NCBI GenBank assembly: GCA_949987565.1
Contig: OX465117.1
Span: 6,634,621 to 6,698,620, forward strand
Reading direction: 5' to 3'
Length of the DNA stretch: 64,000 nt
Source: Luidia sarsii
Taxonomy: Eukaryota; Echinodermata; Asteroidea; Paxillosida; Luidiidae
Both the position numbers and the translations under genes were made by a program. Below are positions 31,685 through 44,223 of this stretch, piece by piece. The notes under the pieces are model-generated. The model did no database searches. It worked only from the letters and a program-made list of their open reading frames with translations, and was not told the origin of the DNA. The number at the start of each line of letters is the position of its first letter. The first letter of the stretch is position 1.

Positions 31685-33256
31685 GTGGACTTTGGTGGAC
31701 AAATTGTCAACTACAGTCGTTATGCCTCGAAGCATTTTATCATTAACCTCCATAAATTATATCTGCAGGGATCATACCCGCATTTATCTTCAGACATAAA
31801 CAACAAATTATTTTTTTGATGAACCTGGCTTGCAGCTGCCACTGTGCACAAAAGTCATCACGAACCATAATCAGTATGCCACCACGCAGCCCTGTTGTAC
31901 TTTCGAGTTGATTACACGACAGATGGATTTTTCCGTTCCCCCTTCGTGCACACATCGAGAGGAATTGCATACAGAGTGAGCAACACATCAAACAAAGTAA
32001 TATAATTATCGTGACCGTCTGGTCAATCATGAATACTCCGTGCACAGCAGATGCCATTAGGCCTATGAATTACCGAAATAATTACTGCATGGGCATGTAG
32101 TTTACGTCGACTGGCTTTAGAGTGAGTGCTGTGATATTGTGAATGTCATTGTCATTTTAAAGTAGTTCTTGTTCATCCGTAACCTATATGAGCGAGTTTA
32201 TACTTGTACAAAGCCATTTGCTTTGAACTATCGTCCACCGTACAATTTCTTAATCATTACCATTTACTTGTTTTTTACTAAGTTACTAAATTTACTATAG
32301 TTAGCTATTTATTCACCAACCTAGGACTGGAGGAACAAGCTTTTGAGTCACAGTGTTTTTCACTTTTGTTCCTCCTGGCCATCTTAGATTGGATTGTCCT
32401 TACTCTGCTTGTTTACTCCTTCCCTCTTACCCTCCTGCCCAATCTCTTCCCCTTCATCCCCAGTCCTTGCCCCATCTCTTCCCCTTCTCATCCTGACCTA
32501 TCACATCTCTGATACATGTACATAATATTCTCTTTGTTTGGTATTTATTCAACCATTTTTCTCCCATCTTGAATTTCCATGATATAGACTGTATGACCTG
32601 TCTCACCTTGAATGTACTACTTGTTTGTTTTCCTTGGCCGAATAAAAAATAATAATAATAATTTCAATGAGGATTGTAGTCATCAAAAAGGGTCATGTGG
32701 TTGCATTGAGAGACAGTATAATAATTCCGTGGCCAAGTTGGCCAGAGACTTTCAAATCAGGACGTGAAAATTCTACATGGCGTTTCCAACACACACCTTC
32801 CCGGACTGATGATAATGGTGAGGCAACACGACATAACGAAATGCCGATCACACAATGGTATATTAGAAAAAAACTACATAACGAACTCTCTAAATGCAAA
32901 TGAGTGAATGATGCACTCGCACAAAGAGTGATTTTTTCTTTAAAAAGCCAAAACCGCTCAAGAAGAGTGAAAACAACTTGTGAGATGGTGTGGAAACCGC
33001 TAAGAATGGAGTCAAACACCACCCTATAGAGGAGCCATGAGGAGGACAACTCTTTCTCGAGTGGTCCTCCATATGTCTCCTTATACTTACCGATTGGTAA
33101 GACATTTACAAAAATCGCTTTTGAATTCAAGGCATTAATTTTCATCCTATCACCCAACCCGTTTGAGTTCACCTTGAGAGAGTGCAGTCGGTTTCATTCT
33201 CGGGAGAAATTTTGACACATGGGTACAATTTTGACAAAAACACGATGGTAAATGTA
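31685..33256. other. No gene; LINE-like 3' end at about 32300-32664
   Basis: The segment ends CCTTGGCCGAATAAAAAATA followed by (ATA)n, a form typical of the 3' ends of CR1-like non-LTR elements, and carries pyrimidine-rich untranslated-type sequence before it. I see no protein-coding part. Confidence 0.45.
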
Positions 33257-33632
33257 TTGAGCCCCTAATACACAACATAGGTAAGATTTAAAAACATAAA
33301 TGTCCACAGATTTACATGCAGCTTATACAGTTTGAAGATGGTTATGGTAGAAACCTCGCCCTGAAATATTTCTGTCTAAAATGCTGTATTTTTTTGAGAA
33401 AAGAGTAAAAGAGATCGTTTACGTCTCACCCCTAGATCTACACGATTTGTCGTAACAATACGTTGAATGCTGCATTTTCGCCAAACAAATGAAGCGGTTT
33501 TTCACTATTTTCTCAAGACTCGGTTGGCGGATTGAGCTGAAATTTTCACAGGTGTGCTATTTCATGCATACGTTGGATCAGACAACGTATGGATGCTATT
33601 CTTTGACCTCGACCAATGTTGTGTTATCCCTT
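33257..33632. mobile_element. TTAA-type MITE, family 2 (ends decayed)
   Basis: Same orientation as 13753-14106, sharing GGCGGATTGAGCTGAAATTT and CAGACAACGTATGGATGCTA. The left end reads TTGAGCCCCTAATACACAAC and the right TGTGTTATCCCTTGAA, so the TTAA at each side has changed to TTGA. Confidence 0.7.
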
Positions 33633-34835
33633 GAAGATAACAGACGTGAGGATGATTTGTTTATTCACCTAACGATGGTTATAGTCACATTGATCGAAAG
33701 GTTCCACTCCATTAAGAGCTGGAAGGGTTGACTCCAACACCCCCCTCTCCCATGTTATTGATATTCTTTCCTCTGGTTGGCCCTCCTCTAAATCAAACCA
33801 AACAACCGTCGGTGATCGGAGGCGAAGGATCGATGGACCTTGCACAATGCGACATTTTAGGCAGACACAGTGTACACACAAAATTAATTAGCTTGTAATG
33901 GGGGGCCACTTCTTTCTCTGCCTATTATTAATCCCTTGCAGGTCAAGGTTGGGCTTTTTTTGTCCAATTGGACAGTTTTCTTTTACACTCCATGCTCGTG
34001 GGTAAATCATACAGGTATAGTTCAAATGGTTGCGTCCACCTCGTGTGATCCCCATCTATATTAGCCAGATTAAAAACATGTGTTGTTTGCATCTGAATGA
34101 AAACGGAAGCGCGGTCCCAGGAGTTGCACGGCATTTTTTTTATTCGATGGTTAGAATGCATCTGATCTGACTGTGGTACAAGGAACCGGTTGTGGAAAAT
34201 AATAAGCGAAGGGAAGTGTCCTTGGATTTGGTTGTCCTCTTACCCTGAGAACGTCCTCCCTCTATAGCGCGCTACGGCACGATGCATACGTGGCGGATTG
34301 GCTTTGTTCTCGTCCACTAGTAAAACAACCGAGTGAGAAACAGTGCATTAAAATACTCCCGTTTCAACCACATTCATTTTCCTGGGTAGACCGTATGGAA
34401 CCGGTTGGACCGTATGTTTTATATATCGAACACTTCAATTTGCGAACGATTTTTACCTATCAAAAATGTCCCCTTTTTGAGTTACAATGTATAGGCCTAT
34501 TTCCCAAATACCAGTTACGTGAAATCCTTGTGGAGACCATTTCCCTGTGGAGACCTATTCAACCTATTGTCCTAGGTCTCCACAAGGCAAAAGATTCACG
34601 CCCACAGCTAGCCCTCCTAGGCTGGATTTCACAAAGCCTTACGATGCATCGTAACTCAACTTACGATGGATAACCCATCGTTAGTAGTTGTGTTATGCCC
34701 AATGGTTTTTGTGCATCGCTCATCGTCTTGCTATTGATCGTATGTTACGACGAGCTTGGTGGAATCGACCCCAGGCCAGCTTGCCATCTAGCTTTGTCAT
34801 TTCGGGTAAGTCAGTATAGTAATCCACATAGGCCG
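33633..34835. other. No gene; dispersed repeat at 34618-34685
   Basis: The motif GGATTTCACAAAGCCTTACG with GATGGATAACCCATCGT is shared with 58889-58950. The remainder is unique. Confidence 0.45.
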
Positions 34836-34891
34836 ACCGGGGTGCGATTTCCCGTTCCACTAACGCGTCAGGTTGGCTACTTAATTGCAAT

Positions 34892-35695
34892 AGACCGTGT
34901 AAGTCTCGTGGTGGAAAAGGTCAGCGTACACTTCCGGGCACCTCCGCGCCGCCTGCTATAGGAGATTAACACGTGCCCAATGTTGAATGCATTATTACAT
35001 AATAAAGAAAGCCTCTTTGCAACTAAAACCCCAGAATTATGGATTAAGTATATTAAAAATATAAGAATGAGCAAAAAAAAAACCTACAAAAAATGAGAAT
35101 ACGGCAGAGAAGACAATTAAATATAACCCGACCTTCATCTTCCGGTTGTAAGTACAGTATTGCGAATACGGCCCGACTGTGGTACGCGACGTGAGCATTA
35201 CTACTTGTATCGCGCCGAAATTGGTGTGGTTCGCATTCGGGCAAGAAAAGCGCCTTGTACTGTACCGGGACTAAAATGTGGAAAGCGTACATGTAAACAA
35301 AATCAAAACACGATAAACGTAACGCGCGACGTTAGCCAGTACATGTACATGTACATGTATGTACATACATTTACAAGTTTAAGGTAACAAGTTCGCTCGT
35401 CTGGGAACACGACTATCACCTCTTATTGCATAGGTTCTACGGTTTCAAACGTAAAACGAAAATTTATTTTAACTATTTTTGTCTGTAAAACGTGCAAAAT
35501 CACGTACTTTACACATTGTATTTTAATATTTTATTTAAAAGACTATTCTAATAGTTTAAACTGCTTCAATCGGCGCGATACAAAATATTTTAACAAAAAC
35601 GTTCGCCGCTCCACGCTTTACCTCCTATCCGAGGAGCCCGGAAGTCAGGAATCTCGCGGTAACACGTACATTCTCGAGGCCAACTTACACGGTCT
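34892..35695. mobile_element. Nested 804-bp element with AGACCGTGTAAGT ends and AT target duplication
   Basis: The left end AGACCGTGTAAGT mirrors the right end ACTTACACGGTCT, with weaker pairing further in (ACTTCCGGGCACCTCCG against the inverse of CCGAGGAGCCCGGAAGT). AT flanks both ends. The opposite arm of the host element shows the uninterrupted sequence TTGCAATTGTGCG, so the insertion target was the AT in it. AGACC ends with a 2-bp AT duplication resemble the element at 29162-29614. No transposase frame seen inside. Confidence 0.72.
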
Positions 35696-35732
35696 ATTGA
35701 GCGACTTGAATGAAGACCAACGCGATTTCCGC

Positions 35733-36247
35733 GGCTCGTTGGCAAGGGGCAAGTAGACTAGTTAGCGAGTTGGCAAGGGACAAGTAGACTAGTGGGCGAG
35801 TTGGCAAGGGACAAGTAGACTAGTTAGCGAGTTGGCAAGGGACAAGTAGACTAATAATTAATTGTCGGGTTGAATAGGGGCAAGTAGACTAGTGGGCGAG
35901 TTGGCAAGGGGCAAGTAGACTAGTGGGCGAGTTGGCAAGGGGCAAGTAGACTAGTGGGCGAGTTGTCAAGGGGCAAGTAGACTAGTGGGCGAGTTGGAAA
36001 GGGGCAAGTAGACTAGTGGGCGAGTTGGCAAGGGGCAAGTAGACTAGTGGGCGAGTTGGCAAGGGGCAAGTAGACTAGTGGGCGAGTTGGCTAGGGGCAA
36101 GTAGACTAGTGGGCGAGTTGGCAAGGGGCAAGTAGACTAGTGGGCGAGTTGGCAAGGGGCAAGTAGACTAGTGGGCGAGTTGGCAAGGGGCAAGTAGACA
36201 GTGGGCGAGTTGGCAAGGGGCAAGTAGACTAGTGGGCGAGTTGGCAA
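35733..36247. repeat. 31-bp minisatellite, ~16 units
   Basis: Same unit as 3641-4739, with the leftmost units variant (GTTAGCGAG, GGGACAAG, and one broken TAATAATTAATTGTCGGG). The last ~11 units are close to those at the right end of the longer array. Confidence 0.93.
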
Positions 36248-36344
36248 CGCGGAAATCGCGTTGGTCTTCATTCAAGTCGCACAATTGCAATTAAGGGGCC
36301 AACCTGACGCGTTAGTGGTAAGGGGGAAAAAATCGCGACCGGGG

Positions 36345-39080
36345 TTGCCATCACATGCACCCAACGTTTGCCCAGCATAGCGATTGGTCTCTTTGACCAA
36401 CAGTTCTCAAACTGCTTGACAGAAGAACAACTGGAAGGTTCTATGAGGGATGACTCACTGCAGTCTACGGTATGCCGGACTGTCCGGTGAAGGCTGGCAG
36501 GTGATGTGATGCAGAGTTAATTGTCTCACGCCAGCCGGCTCGGAAGTTCGGCTTTTCCGCCGTCAATTGAGATGAGTTTGGATTGGTTTCCGCACCGTCG
36601 TCTTCAGCACCGTCTTGGGGGGAAGGTTGGGGTGTCCTCGTCTGATGACATCCCATCGTGCACACTATCAGCGAAGATTTCGTCCGAACGTTTTGCAGTA
36701 TCGTCGACTTCCATGGTTGCCTAATACATCTATATAGTTGTCCATTTTGAAGGCCGCGCTGAGTCGATACGGCCATTGGCAATGCAGCGCTTTCAGGCAC
36801 GTTCGTTGACCCGTAGTTATTTACCAACAACGCTCATTACGGAGCCTACCTGTAGTACCTAGGCCTAGAACTTGCAGTTTTACATTGGGGAAGAAATGCT
36901 ACAGTTGTTCCCCCGTAATAAGGGTGTATCGATTGACTTTATACAATCAGAAGCAAAAATATAGTTTTTCAAACTGTGTTCGTTCGCGGATAATCATAAA
37001 CAACATTCACATGAAGGGCGCCCCCACGTGCTTGATTCACTGACCCATCTGAGCACGCTGAGCAGCTGAGAGCGTTGCTGCAACGTGCTGAGGTGAGCCA
37101 GTGACGTCACTGCACGGGAGCCCGTCTGAGATCGTTACACCGGAGCCAAGCGGAAATCAAGCGACGCGCGCGTCCACTTTTTCAATCAATCAGCAAGCAC
37201 CATTATAATAGAGGGCGCTGTTGAATCTGTGGGGTGCAGAACACTAAATAGAGCTCCCATTGAACACTGTACAAAAACACTCACTTTCAAAGTCAATTAT
37301 CCCATGCCCAAAAGCCTCTCAGTTCTTGTAGCTATACTTAAAATTGTAGTTTGGACCTTCATCTCTCAGATTCTTTTCAATTTTAGTGCTCTTAGCCGAT
37401 TAGATTTTTTGCTAATTACCCTCAGAAAAAAACACCCCCAAAATGTGTAGCCGTCCAAGCCGAATTTCTGCAAGGATTTTGGGATGGACCCCTCCACTTC
37501 CACAGCCAAATAGGGCCACATTTAAAGCCAGATATGGTCCAAATTACATACCAAATTGAAGAGTGAACCCCCAGGTTGTCTTAAGCTTCACTTGTTCTAC
37601 AATGTATCAGTTAATTAGCCTCCAAAGACCCCTTATTAAAAAAAAGTTGTGGGTACACACTTTATGATAATCAGCTCGGCGGAGCCATCTTGGATGGATT
37701 TTGTGTGCTGCACCCTGTGGTGACGGGATTTATGGCTTTGAGCCGCAGTGGCACACTGGTAACCAAAGCTCGTTGCAAATTGAGCCAATAATTTATTTGG
37801 CACGCGTGGTAACGTAGTGGAATGCCTTTTTGTGCCAAATTAGCTCATTGGGAGTGAAAGGGTTAGGAAGGTATGCTACTGCCCAATCGGTTTCGCGGTC
37901 ACAGAACTTCATGAATATTAATGTAGAATCGTCGTACCTGATTGGACGTGTTCTGAATAGTCCAGCAATGATTGTCTTCCCAGAATTCTGATTTTACACT
38001 AATCGTCAACATTTTAACACATTCAGCCGACGGTACAAAACGAAAGAACACTACTACACAGTACTAGGACCGCTACGCAAGGCCATGCAGTGCCAAGTTT
38101 ATTGTCCGGAGGAGTATTTCATATTTCACATTTTGATTACATTCGGGCCGTCAACCGTAGAACTGTAGAACAGCATTTTATAATCGTTTTAAAATCCCAG
38201 AACGGTCCAACTTTATTCACCTTTATTTATACAGGATTGCAGCAAGTAGGTTGAACTCCAGCCTTTCCAAGGGAATCAATCGTCACCTCCATCGGCTTTG
38301 GATTCCGACTGCAGTTTTCACCTTGCCTGTGTTTGTGGGGATCAATTATTACACATTTTGGGGTATCGTTTGTCGATTCTTCTCCGATCGGAAGCAAACG
38401 GATTTTATGTGTAGCAAGTCAAGACTTGCTAAGGACCACTGATTGCAAAATCAACTTTCGCAATTTGTAAAATCTCGTTAGTTAATACTTATTGTACATG
38501 TACTGTACATGTACTTGCACATTGTGATTGGCTGGAAGTCGACGCCTTCCAAACATTCGTCAACAGAGGGCGTCCTCCAATCTTCACGGGCGCAGAACAC
38601 TAAATCGAGCTCTCGTTGAACATAGTACAAAAACACTCGCTTTCAAAGCCAATTATCCCACACCCAAAAGTTTCCCAGGTCGTGTAGCTATACTGAGAAT
38701 TTTATTTTGGACCAGTCCTTAATCTTTCAGATTCTATTCAATTTTAGTGCTCTTAGCAGATTAGATTTTTTGAAATTTTTGGGCTAATTTCTCCCAGAAA
38801 AAGCACCCCAAAATGTTTAGCCGTCCAAGCCGAATTTCTGCAAGGGTTTTGGGACGGACTCCTCAACTTCTATAACCAAATGGGGCCACATCTAAAGCCT
38901 GATATGGTCCAAATTAGTAAAAGATTACACACCAAATTGAAGAGTGAACTCCCAGGTTGGTTATTCTACAACGTATCTACAACGTATCAGTTAATTGGCC
39001 TCCAAATACCCCTTATTGAAAAAGAAATTGTGATAATCAGCTCGGCGGAGCCATCTTGGATGGAATTAATGTGCTGCAAC
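36345..39080. repeat. Second copy of the 2.7-kb duplicated segment, with a more complete right end
   Basis: Matches about 4840-7440 up to 38950, then continues the internal repeat to about 39080 (ending with GCTCGGCGGAGCCATCTTGG, also present at 37676 and 6169), which copy A lacks. Internal direct repeats are at about 37229-37740 and 38590-39080. No gene seen. Confidence 0.85.
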
Positions 39081-40102
39081 CCGGTCATATCTCACAGGTC
39101 AGTGTGAAGAATCTGATGGAGGGGTTTGGTGGTGAGGTTTGCCTTTTTTTTCCTTTCTCAGATTATCGTTTGAGCTAAAACCTTCATAGGGTTCGTTTCA
39201 CATGCACAGGGTCTTGAAAAATGTGCTGGTGAATACAACGACCAAATACAACAAGTAAACGTCCGTATTACGCTTCCTATACCACGATGAAAATGAGAAG
39301 TTTGTACAGTCCTGTAATAGAAGATTAATGTTAATTTGGTATGGGACAATAATTATGCCAAGGTCTCAAAAACGCCTCGGGGTCGTAACTTGTAAACCTA
39401 TGACGTCTACAATAACACAACATGACGACAACACTTGCTCATGTAGATGCATAACCGTTCACCCTAATGCATTCCGTTGTCTTTGTACAGGCCTACCAAG
39501 TGAACACAATGCCCACATTATGTCTAACTATGTCGTTGTCCGTGATAACAATGCCATTTTCACGAGAAACAAGAGACATGTGCCCACATTTCTACCGCTT
39601 AGAGAAAGCCTTAATTTCACTATCCTGTTTTTGGTGTCCTTGTGTATACGTCCGTTATCCTCCAGAACTTGAGAATAAGTCCTTAGAGCAAAAATTGATG
39701 TTTGGCAACATTTGAAGAGAACATTGAGTATCTCACGTAGCTGTCTTTGAAATCCCTTGACATAAATACAATGTATCATTGCGTACACTGTACATAATCA
39801 TGAGCACGTGCAGTGAGGTCATGCAAGAGGGACGACTTAACTTGCGCGCGCAATCTGCATAGCAACCGATCGGCTCATGCGCACTTGCATGCTGCGAAGC
39901 CTCCATACGGTCATTTCGTAGCAAAGACACGGACGAGTTAAATTCGGACGTGATACTCCGAGAACGCCCGGCACTGTGTTCGGTGACTTGAGTAGAGGCT
40001 ACGTCTATATAGCCAGCTTCCGGATTTGCACCAATATCTTTAAAATTATCAGCAGAACAAATCGCTGAGCTCTTTCGTGGATCTTTTAAAACCGGTGCTG
40101 TC
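39081..40102. other. No gene seen
   Basis: A short stretch at 39147-39195 (TTTCTCAGATTATCGTTTGAGC) looks like a scrap of the family 1 MITE. Open frames on both strands have no domain. Confidence 0.4.
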
Positions 40103-40357
40103 TATGGTCGTTTTCTAAATGAAGGCTTAGGCTCAGGATCAGGCTTCGTCTCCGTCTGACAAAACCTGAAAATCCAGGTTGTGGTTAGTTTCCGATTTTG
40201 AAGGTTTGTTGGCTTGATAGGTACAGTGTATTCCACAAGAAACTGGGGCCAAAGGTATGTTTTTTAGATGCCTATGATATGATAACGAGTAGGGCCTAAC
40301 ATAAATAGGACCGAAGCCTAAGCCCGAGCCTAAGCCTTCTTTTCGAAAACGGCCATA
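40103..40357. mobile_element. Foldback MITE, GGCTTAGGCTC type
   Basis: The left arm TATGGTCGTTTTCTAAATGA then AGGCTTAGGCTC is mirrored by GAGCCTAAGCCTTC then TTTTCGAAAACGGCCATA. About 50-bp arms, 255 bp in all. A relative lies at 56636-56900. Confidence 0.7.
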
Positions 40358-40912
40358 ATCATGGGTGTTATAATACTTAGACTTAAAGCTGCCTAGTTTT
40401 GGACGTTGGTGGCAGCAGACACATTTACTTGTCTGTACAAACCACATTATTGGCATAATGAAAGTTCGGTTACTTCTACAGACAAGTAAACAGAAGTGAA
40501 ATCTAGCTCAGTGTTCCGTTAGCAGCAGGCAGCTCCCAACTTGAAGTAAACGTAGCGAAATCCTTTCCAAATGTTTATCTAAATGGCTTTTTAGAGTTTT
40601 TGCTGAACATCCCAAGGGAATAAACCTCTAAAACGTGGTGTGTGTGTTTTTCCCAAAGCCACAAAAACATGTTGCTAGCGGTTTTAGTGACACATTTTCC
40701 AAAGTCAAATAGGGCCGGCATCATTTAGGGCCCTACAATTTGAAGAAAACAAAAATGGATCCCGGGGTGTGTTTTGTGTGACACTTTACTAGGCCTACTC
40801 ATCTATCATTATTAATTCATTATTTATTATTACAAATATAAAAGAAATCCAAGATATAGGGTTTTCTCCATAGCTAGTGTGGGAAATCGTCCCCTAGGAC
40901 TATGTGTACCGA
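40358..40912. other. No gene seen
   Basis: Unique AT-rich sequence. Confidence 0.4.
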
Positions 40913-41172
40913 TATGTGACCCGGCACAACGACATGTGGAATTTCCCATCAAAACACTTTTTGAGTAAACAACGCCTGAAGTTAAAGTATCTTCATAATT
41001 CGATAACAAATCAATTTTCTTGTTTTTTATTTTCGGAAATTTTAAGTATTAGAGGATATTATAATTATGTTGATATCATTTGAAAGCTAATTGTATACTC
41101 TTTCACATCATTAGAAAACCTCAAAATCTCAAAAGTGGGGTTATTCCTCATTATGATGTGCCGGGTCACATA
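40913..41172. mobile_element. MITE with TATGTGACCCGGCACA ends, short copy
   Basis: Perfect 16-bp inverted ends, in reverse orientation to 27727-28202, sharing CTCAAAATCTCAAAAGTGGG. 260 bp. Confidence 0.75.
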
Positions 41173-41439
41173 ATTTGTTGTCACTGGTGAGGGATGAGCC
41201 CGAGAGGGCGCCCCATTTCTTAAGTCTTTTTCCCGTCCACTGTGATTGAATCTTGTTGCTCTCGATTCTCACGGAATTCAGGGAACTGGTCCTTTTTGGA
41301 GGACATAGTCCAGCCTGTTGAAGGCATCGAGGAAAACTCTTGTGTTGGGGTTTTGGGTTTTTTTCTCGTCTAATTAATCAATGTAACTGTGTAACCCACC
41401 TCAAGAGCAATATTGCGAATTGCAATACTGAGAAGGATT

Positions 41440-41705
41440 TTAGCTCAAAAATGGTAATCTGAGAAAGTAGAAAAAGGCAAAAAACTGTCACGGTTTATGC
41501 ACCAGCATGTATAAATAGTGTATTACTCTCGAGTAATAATTATTTGACGATAGTTGAGTGAATATTTCTCGAGAAGTACAGCATCCCAGGCCATGAGGAT
41601 TCTATCATGATCATCTATACAAACTGTGAAAAAATAATGAGAGGGAAATCCGTGGACATCGATGTTTTCCGATCGAATTCCCAATGTTGTATTGGATTTC
41701 AGATA
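41440..41705. mobile_element. Family 1 MITE, partial, inverted
   Basis: From TTTTAGCTCAAAAATGG to CCCAATGTTGTATTGGATTTCAG. It is almost identical over ~230 bp to 62935-63157, including the odd end GTATTGGATTTCAG. The same truncated form thus occurs twice, either as a sub-family or as copies of one another. No left TTAA. Confidence 0.7.
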
Positions 41706-41734
41706 GAAAATTATATACTACTAAAACTAAAATC

Positions 41735-42160
41735 TCTGAGTGCCAGGAGGCACATAAGGCTAGGACATCAGCCTTCCATTGGGATCGGTCTGAGGCTGCA
41801 TGGCGCACCGTACTCCAGGAGCTCCAGCCCGCACCGTTTCGTTCAACCTCCACCATACTTCGCCATGTCTTTTTTCTCAGCACATGGCCGATCCAGTTCC
41901 ATCTTCTTCTTCTCACTTCGTCACTGATCTTGACCGCCTCCGCCATCTGGAGAACTGTTTTATTTGGGGGTATGCTGCTGCCATCGGATGTTGAAGATTC
42001 TTCTGAGGCATTTGTTTTGAAAGATGTCAAGTTTTTCTTTTTCTCTTTTGGTCAATTTCCATGTCTCACATCCATACAGTAAGACAGACAGCACTAGGCT
42101 TTTATAGAGGGAGGCTTTGGTCTTTCCGCTGATGCCTGATGCCTGCCAGATGTTGGAAAG
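41735..42160 (-). pseudogene. Non-LTR retrotransposon fragment, 3' end of endonuclease-reverse transcriptase ORF
   Basis: The minus strand reads ASLYKSLVLSVLLYGCETWK, then LRRIFNIRWQQHTPK, then in another frame MAEAVKISDEVRRRRWNWIG with HVLRKK, and further SDRSQWKADVLALCA. The VLLYGCETW and RW.WIGHVLR motifs are hallmarks of the C-terminal part of animal LINE reverse transcriptase proteins. It is 5'-truncated and frameshifted, so it is dead. Confidence 0.8.
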
Positions 42161-43892
42161 TCTCCTGAATTATATACTGCATACAATTAAGTCATCACCA
42201 TTATGTTCTGCGAAATGGCTTTTGTTTGTCCACAAACACGTGTCTAGTTCTTTCCATAATTATTTTGTGTTGCATTTGGTCTGTTAATTACGTACATATT
42301 AGCACTAGATTCAAATCGTGCTGTGAACTCAAAGAGCTGTTCCACACCAAGGCGCATGTCAGACGTGGACTCAAGGGAGGACGAGCCTTCCCCGGTTTGG
42401 ACACAAGATTTACTTTTTCACTTTCACTTAGTTAGCGCCCTGTGTAGCAGCAAATTCAAGCCAGACGATAGTTAATTATGCAATTTGTAGACAAGCATTT
42501 ATTCAATCGACCAAGAAATCTATGGAAAGCTAAACTTCCTGGTATATAGGCTATTGTCTTTATTGAAGAAAAAATGGGAAAGCTTATCTGTTCTGAAAAA
42601 ATGGATAGTTATCGGTTACATTATTTGTTTCAGGTTTCAGTGCCTCTCCACATTTTGCCCCGAACGGCGCCCCATACTTTGCACTGGGCGCTGGCGTCAG
42701 GCGATACCCGTGGGTTAAAGGTCACGGCGCGCCGGTCCAGCACGGAATTGATACGAAGCAGAGTTCACACGGCAGAAGAGCCGCCTGTTTACGTGAAGCA
42801 GTCGGCGGGACGCAAACACCGTGAAATGAAATCAATCACGGACGAACTCTGGTCCCGTGGCAATCATCTTTGCAGAGCGAAGACAAGAGCCACGGGAAAG
42901 AAATACTTTACTTTGTCGTCATGACAGGCTTCACAATCACAGTCTGTCTAGGAGACACTCTAAGTTTGGGATTTATTGTTATGGAACGCCGTAAGTGCAA
43001 AAGTAAATGTTTGCTCAACATGGAAGATATATACTCTTGTGTGTCGTGTTAACTGTAAATACTGTCTATTCCTCGGTAAGAAATGTCCCAACTGAGCAAA
43101 TTAGATGACATGGCGTTTCAATAACAGCATGATCCTCTTATTGTGAGCACTGCTGAAAGGTACGATACATCAGCCGTCTCAATTTTGAGAATTGTATAAT
43201 TTGATCCTTTCAGTAATCATCAATTTGCAGCATTTTGGTGTTAGTACGCTACTTTGGGCTGGCAATCTGAGTTGTCTTCAAATTGAGGAATTGGTGATTT
43301 TATATCAATGAAGTTTTTACACTTTATATAACAACTTTCTAGAGAATTATACTTTGGTGGGAACCGAGCTGATTATCTGACCTCCCAGTGTATTCCGAGC
43401 AAGAATCCAAACAGGCAGTCAGTGGGCCTTGGGGTAGAAGCCATATTTTGTCCGCGGGCTTTGGTGCAGACACGGCTGTGTGCATTCGTGACCTCTCATC
43501 CACTCCATACGTGTAGGTATAGGTCTGGAATACCAATAGAATGGATGAGCCTTTTTTTGGTATGGGCCTAGTCATTGTACGCGGCCATGCAGAAGTGACT
43601 ACCACAATGACTGTTCTATACTTCGATGCGAGAAACCAAGACACGGATGTAGCATAGGGGGCTAGGGCCTAGGGGCGTGGAGGGAGGGGCACATGCCTGC
43701 ATTTGTATAGCAGGCAAAAGTTGAGTGGTCGTTGAATGAAAGCGTCCCAAGTATAAGGCGATGCGGATTTCAGGCGTGGGGGTTGACATTTCGCATTACA
43801 ATAAATCGGTTGCAGTTGCCGTTGATAGCTGGAATTTGTAAGATGCTTTATTAACCATGGAGGGATCTCTATTTTGTTTTTGGGGGGTTTTT
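42161..43892. other. No assigned gene; GC-rich exon-like patch at 42631-42830
   Basis: After TTTGTTTCAG (42631) two frames stay open for over 60 codons. One reads FSASPHFAPNGAPYFALGAG and VRRYPWVKGHG. Base composition is coding-like against an AT-rich background, but I recognise no family and find no good donor at its end. It could be an exon of an unseen gene. Confidence 0.3.
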
Positions 43893-44223
43893 TTAATCAT
43901 TAAACATCCCAAAAAAGCAATCCTGCCAAGGTTTTAGCTCAAATGGTGATCTGAGAAAGTAGAAAAAGGTAAAAAAAATAATAATAATAATAATTGTTAA
44001 GGTTTTAGCACCATTCTGTGGTGTAAGAAATAGTTTATGACTTGCGAGTAATAAACTATTTGTCGATGTTTGAGTGAATATTTCTAGTGAAGTACAGCAT
44101 CCCAGACCGCGGTAAGATTTCAACATGATGATTATAATTATCATGACCATATATAAACTGTGTAAATTAGAAGGAAATCTGTGGACATCGATGTTTTCCG
44201 ATCTTGTTGTATTGTGCCTTTAA
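43893..44223. mobile_element. TTAA-type MITE, family 1, inverted
   Basis: From TTAATCATTAAACATCCC through TTTTAGCTCAAATGGTGATC to GTTGTATTGTGCCTTTAA. The right TTAA is intact; the left outer end is shortened. The interior has a (TAA)n insertion at 43977-43994. Confidence 0.65.

Larger units (their letters stand above)
34836..36344. mobile_element. Element with ~95-bp terminal inverted repeats enclosing the 31-bp minisatellite
   Basis: The left terminal repeat (34836-34891 plus 35696-35734, split by a nested insertion) includes CCACTAACGCGTCAGGTTGG and GACTTGAATGAAGACCAACG. The right terminal repeat (36248-36344) is its inverse. Between them is only the minisatellite (35733-36247). Removing the nested element leaves about 705 bp. 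No transposase, so it is non-autonomous. The copy at 3641-4840 keeps only the array and the right terminal repeat. Confidence 0.72.
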
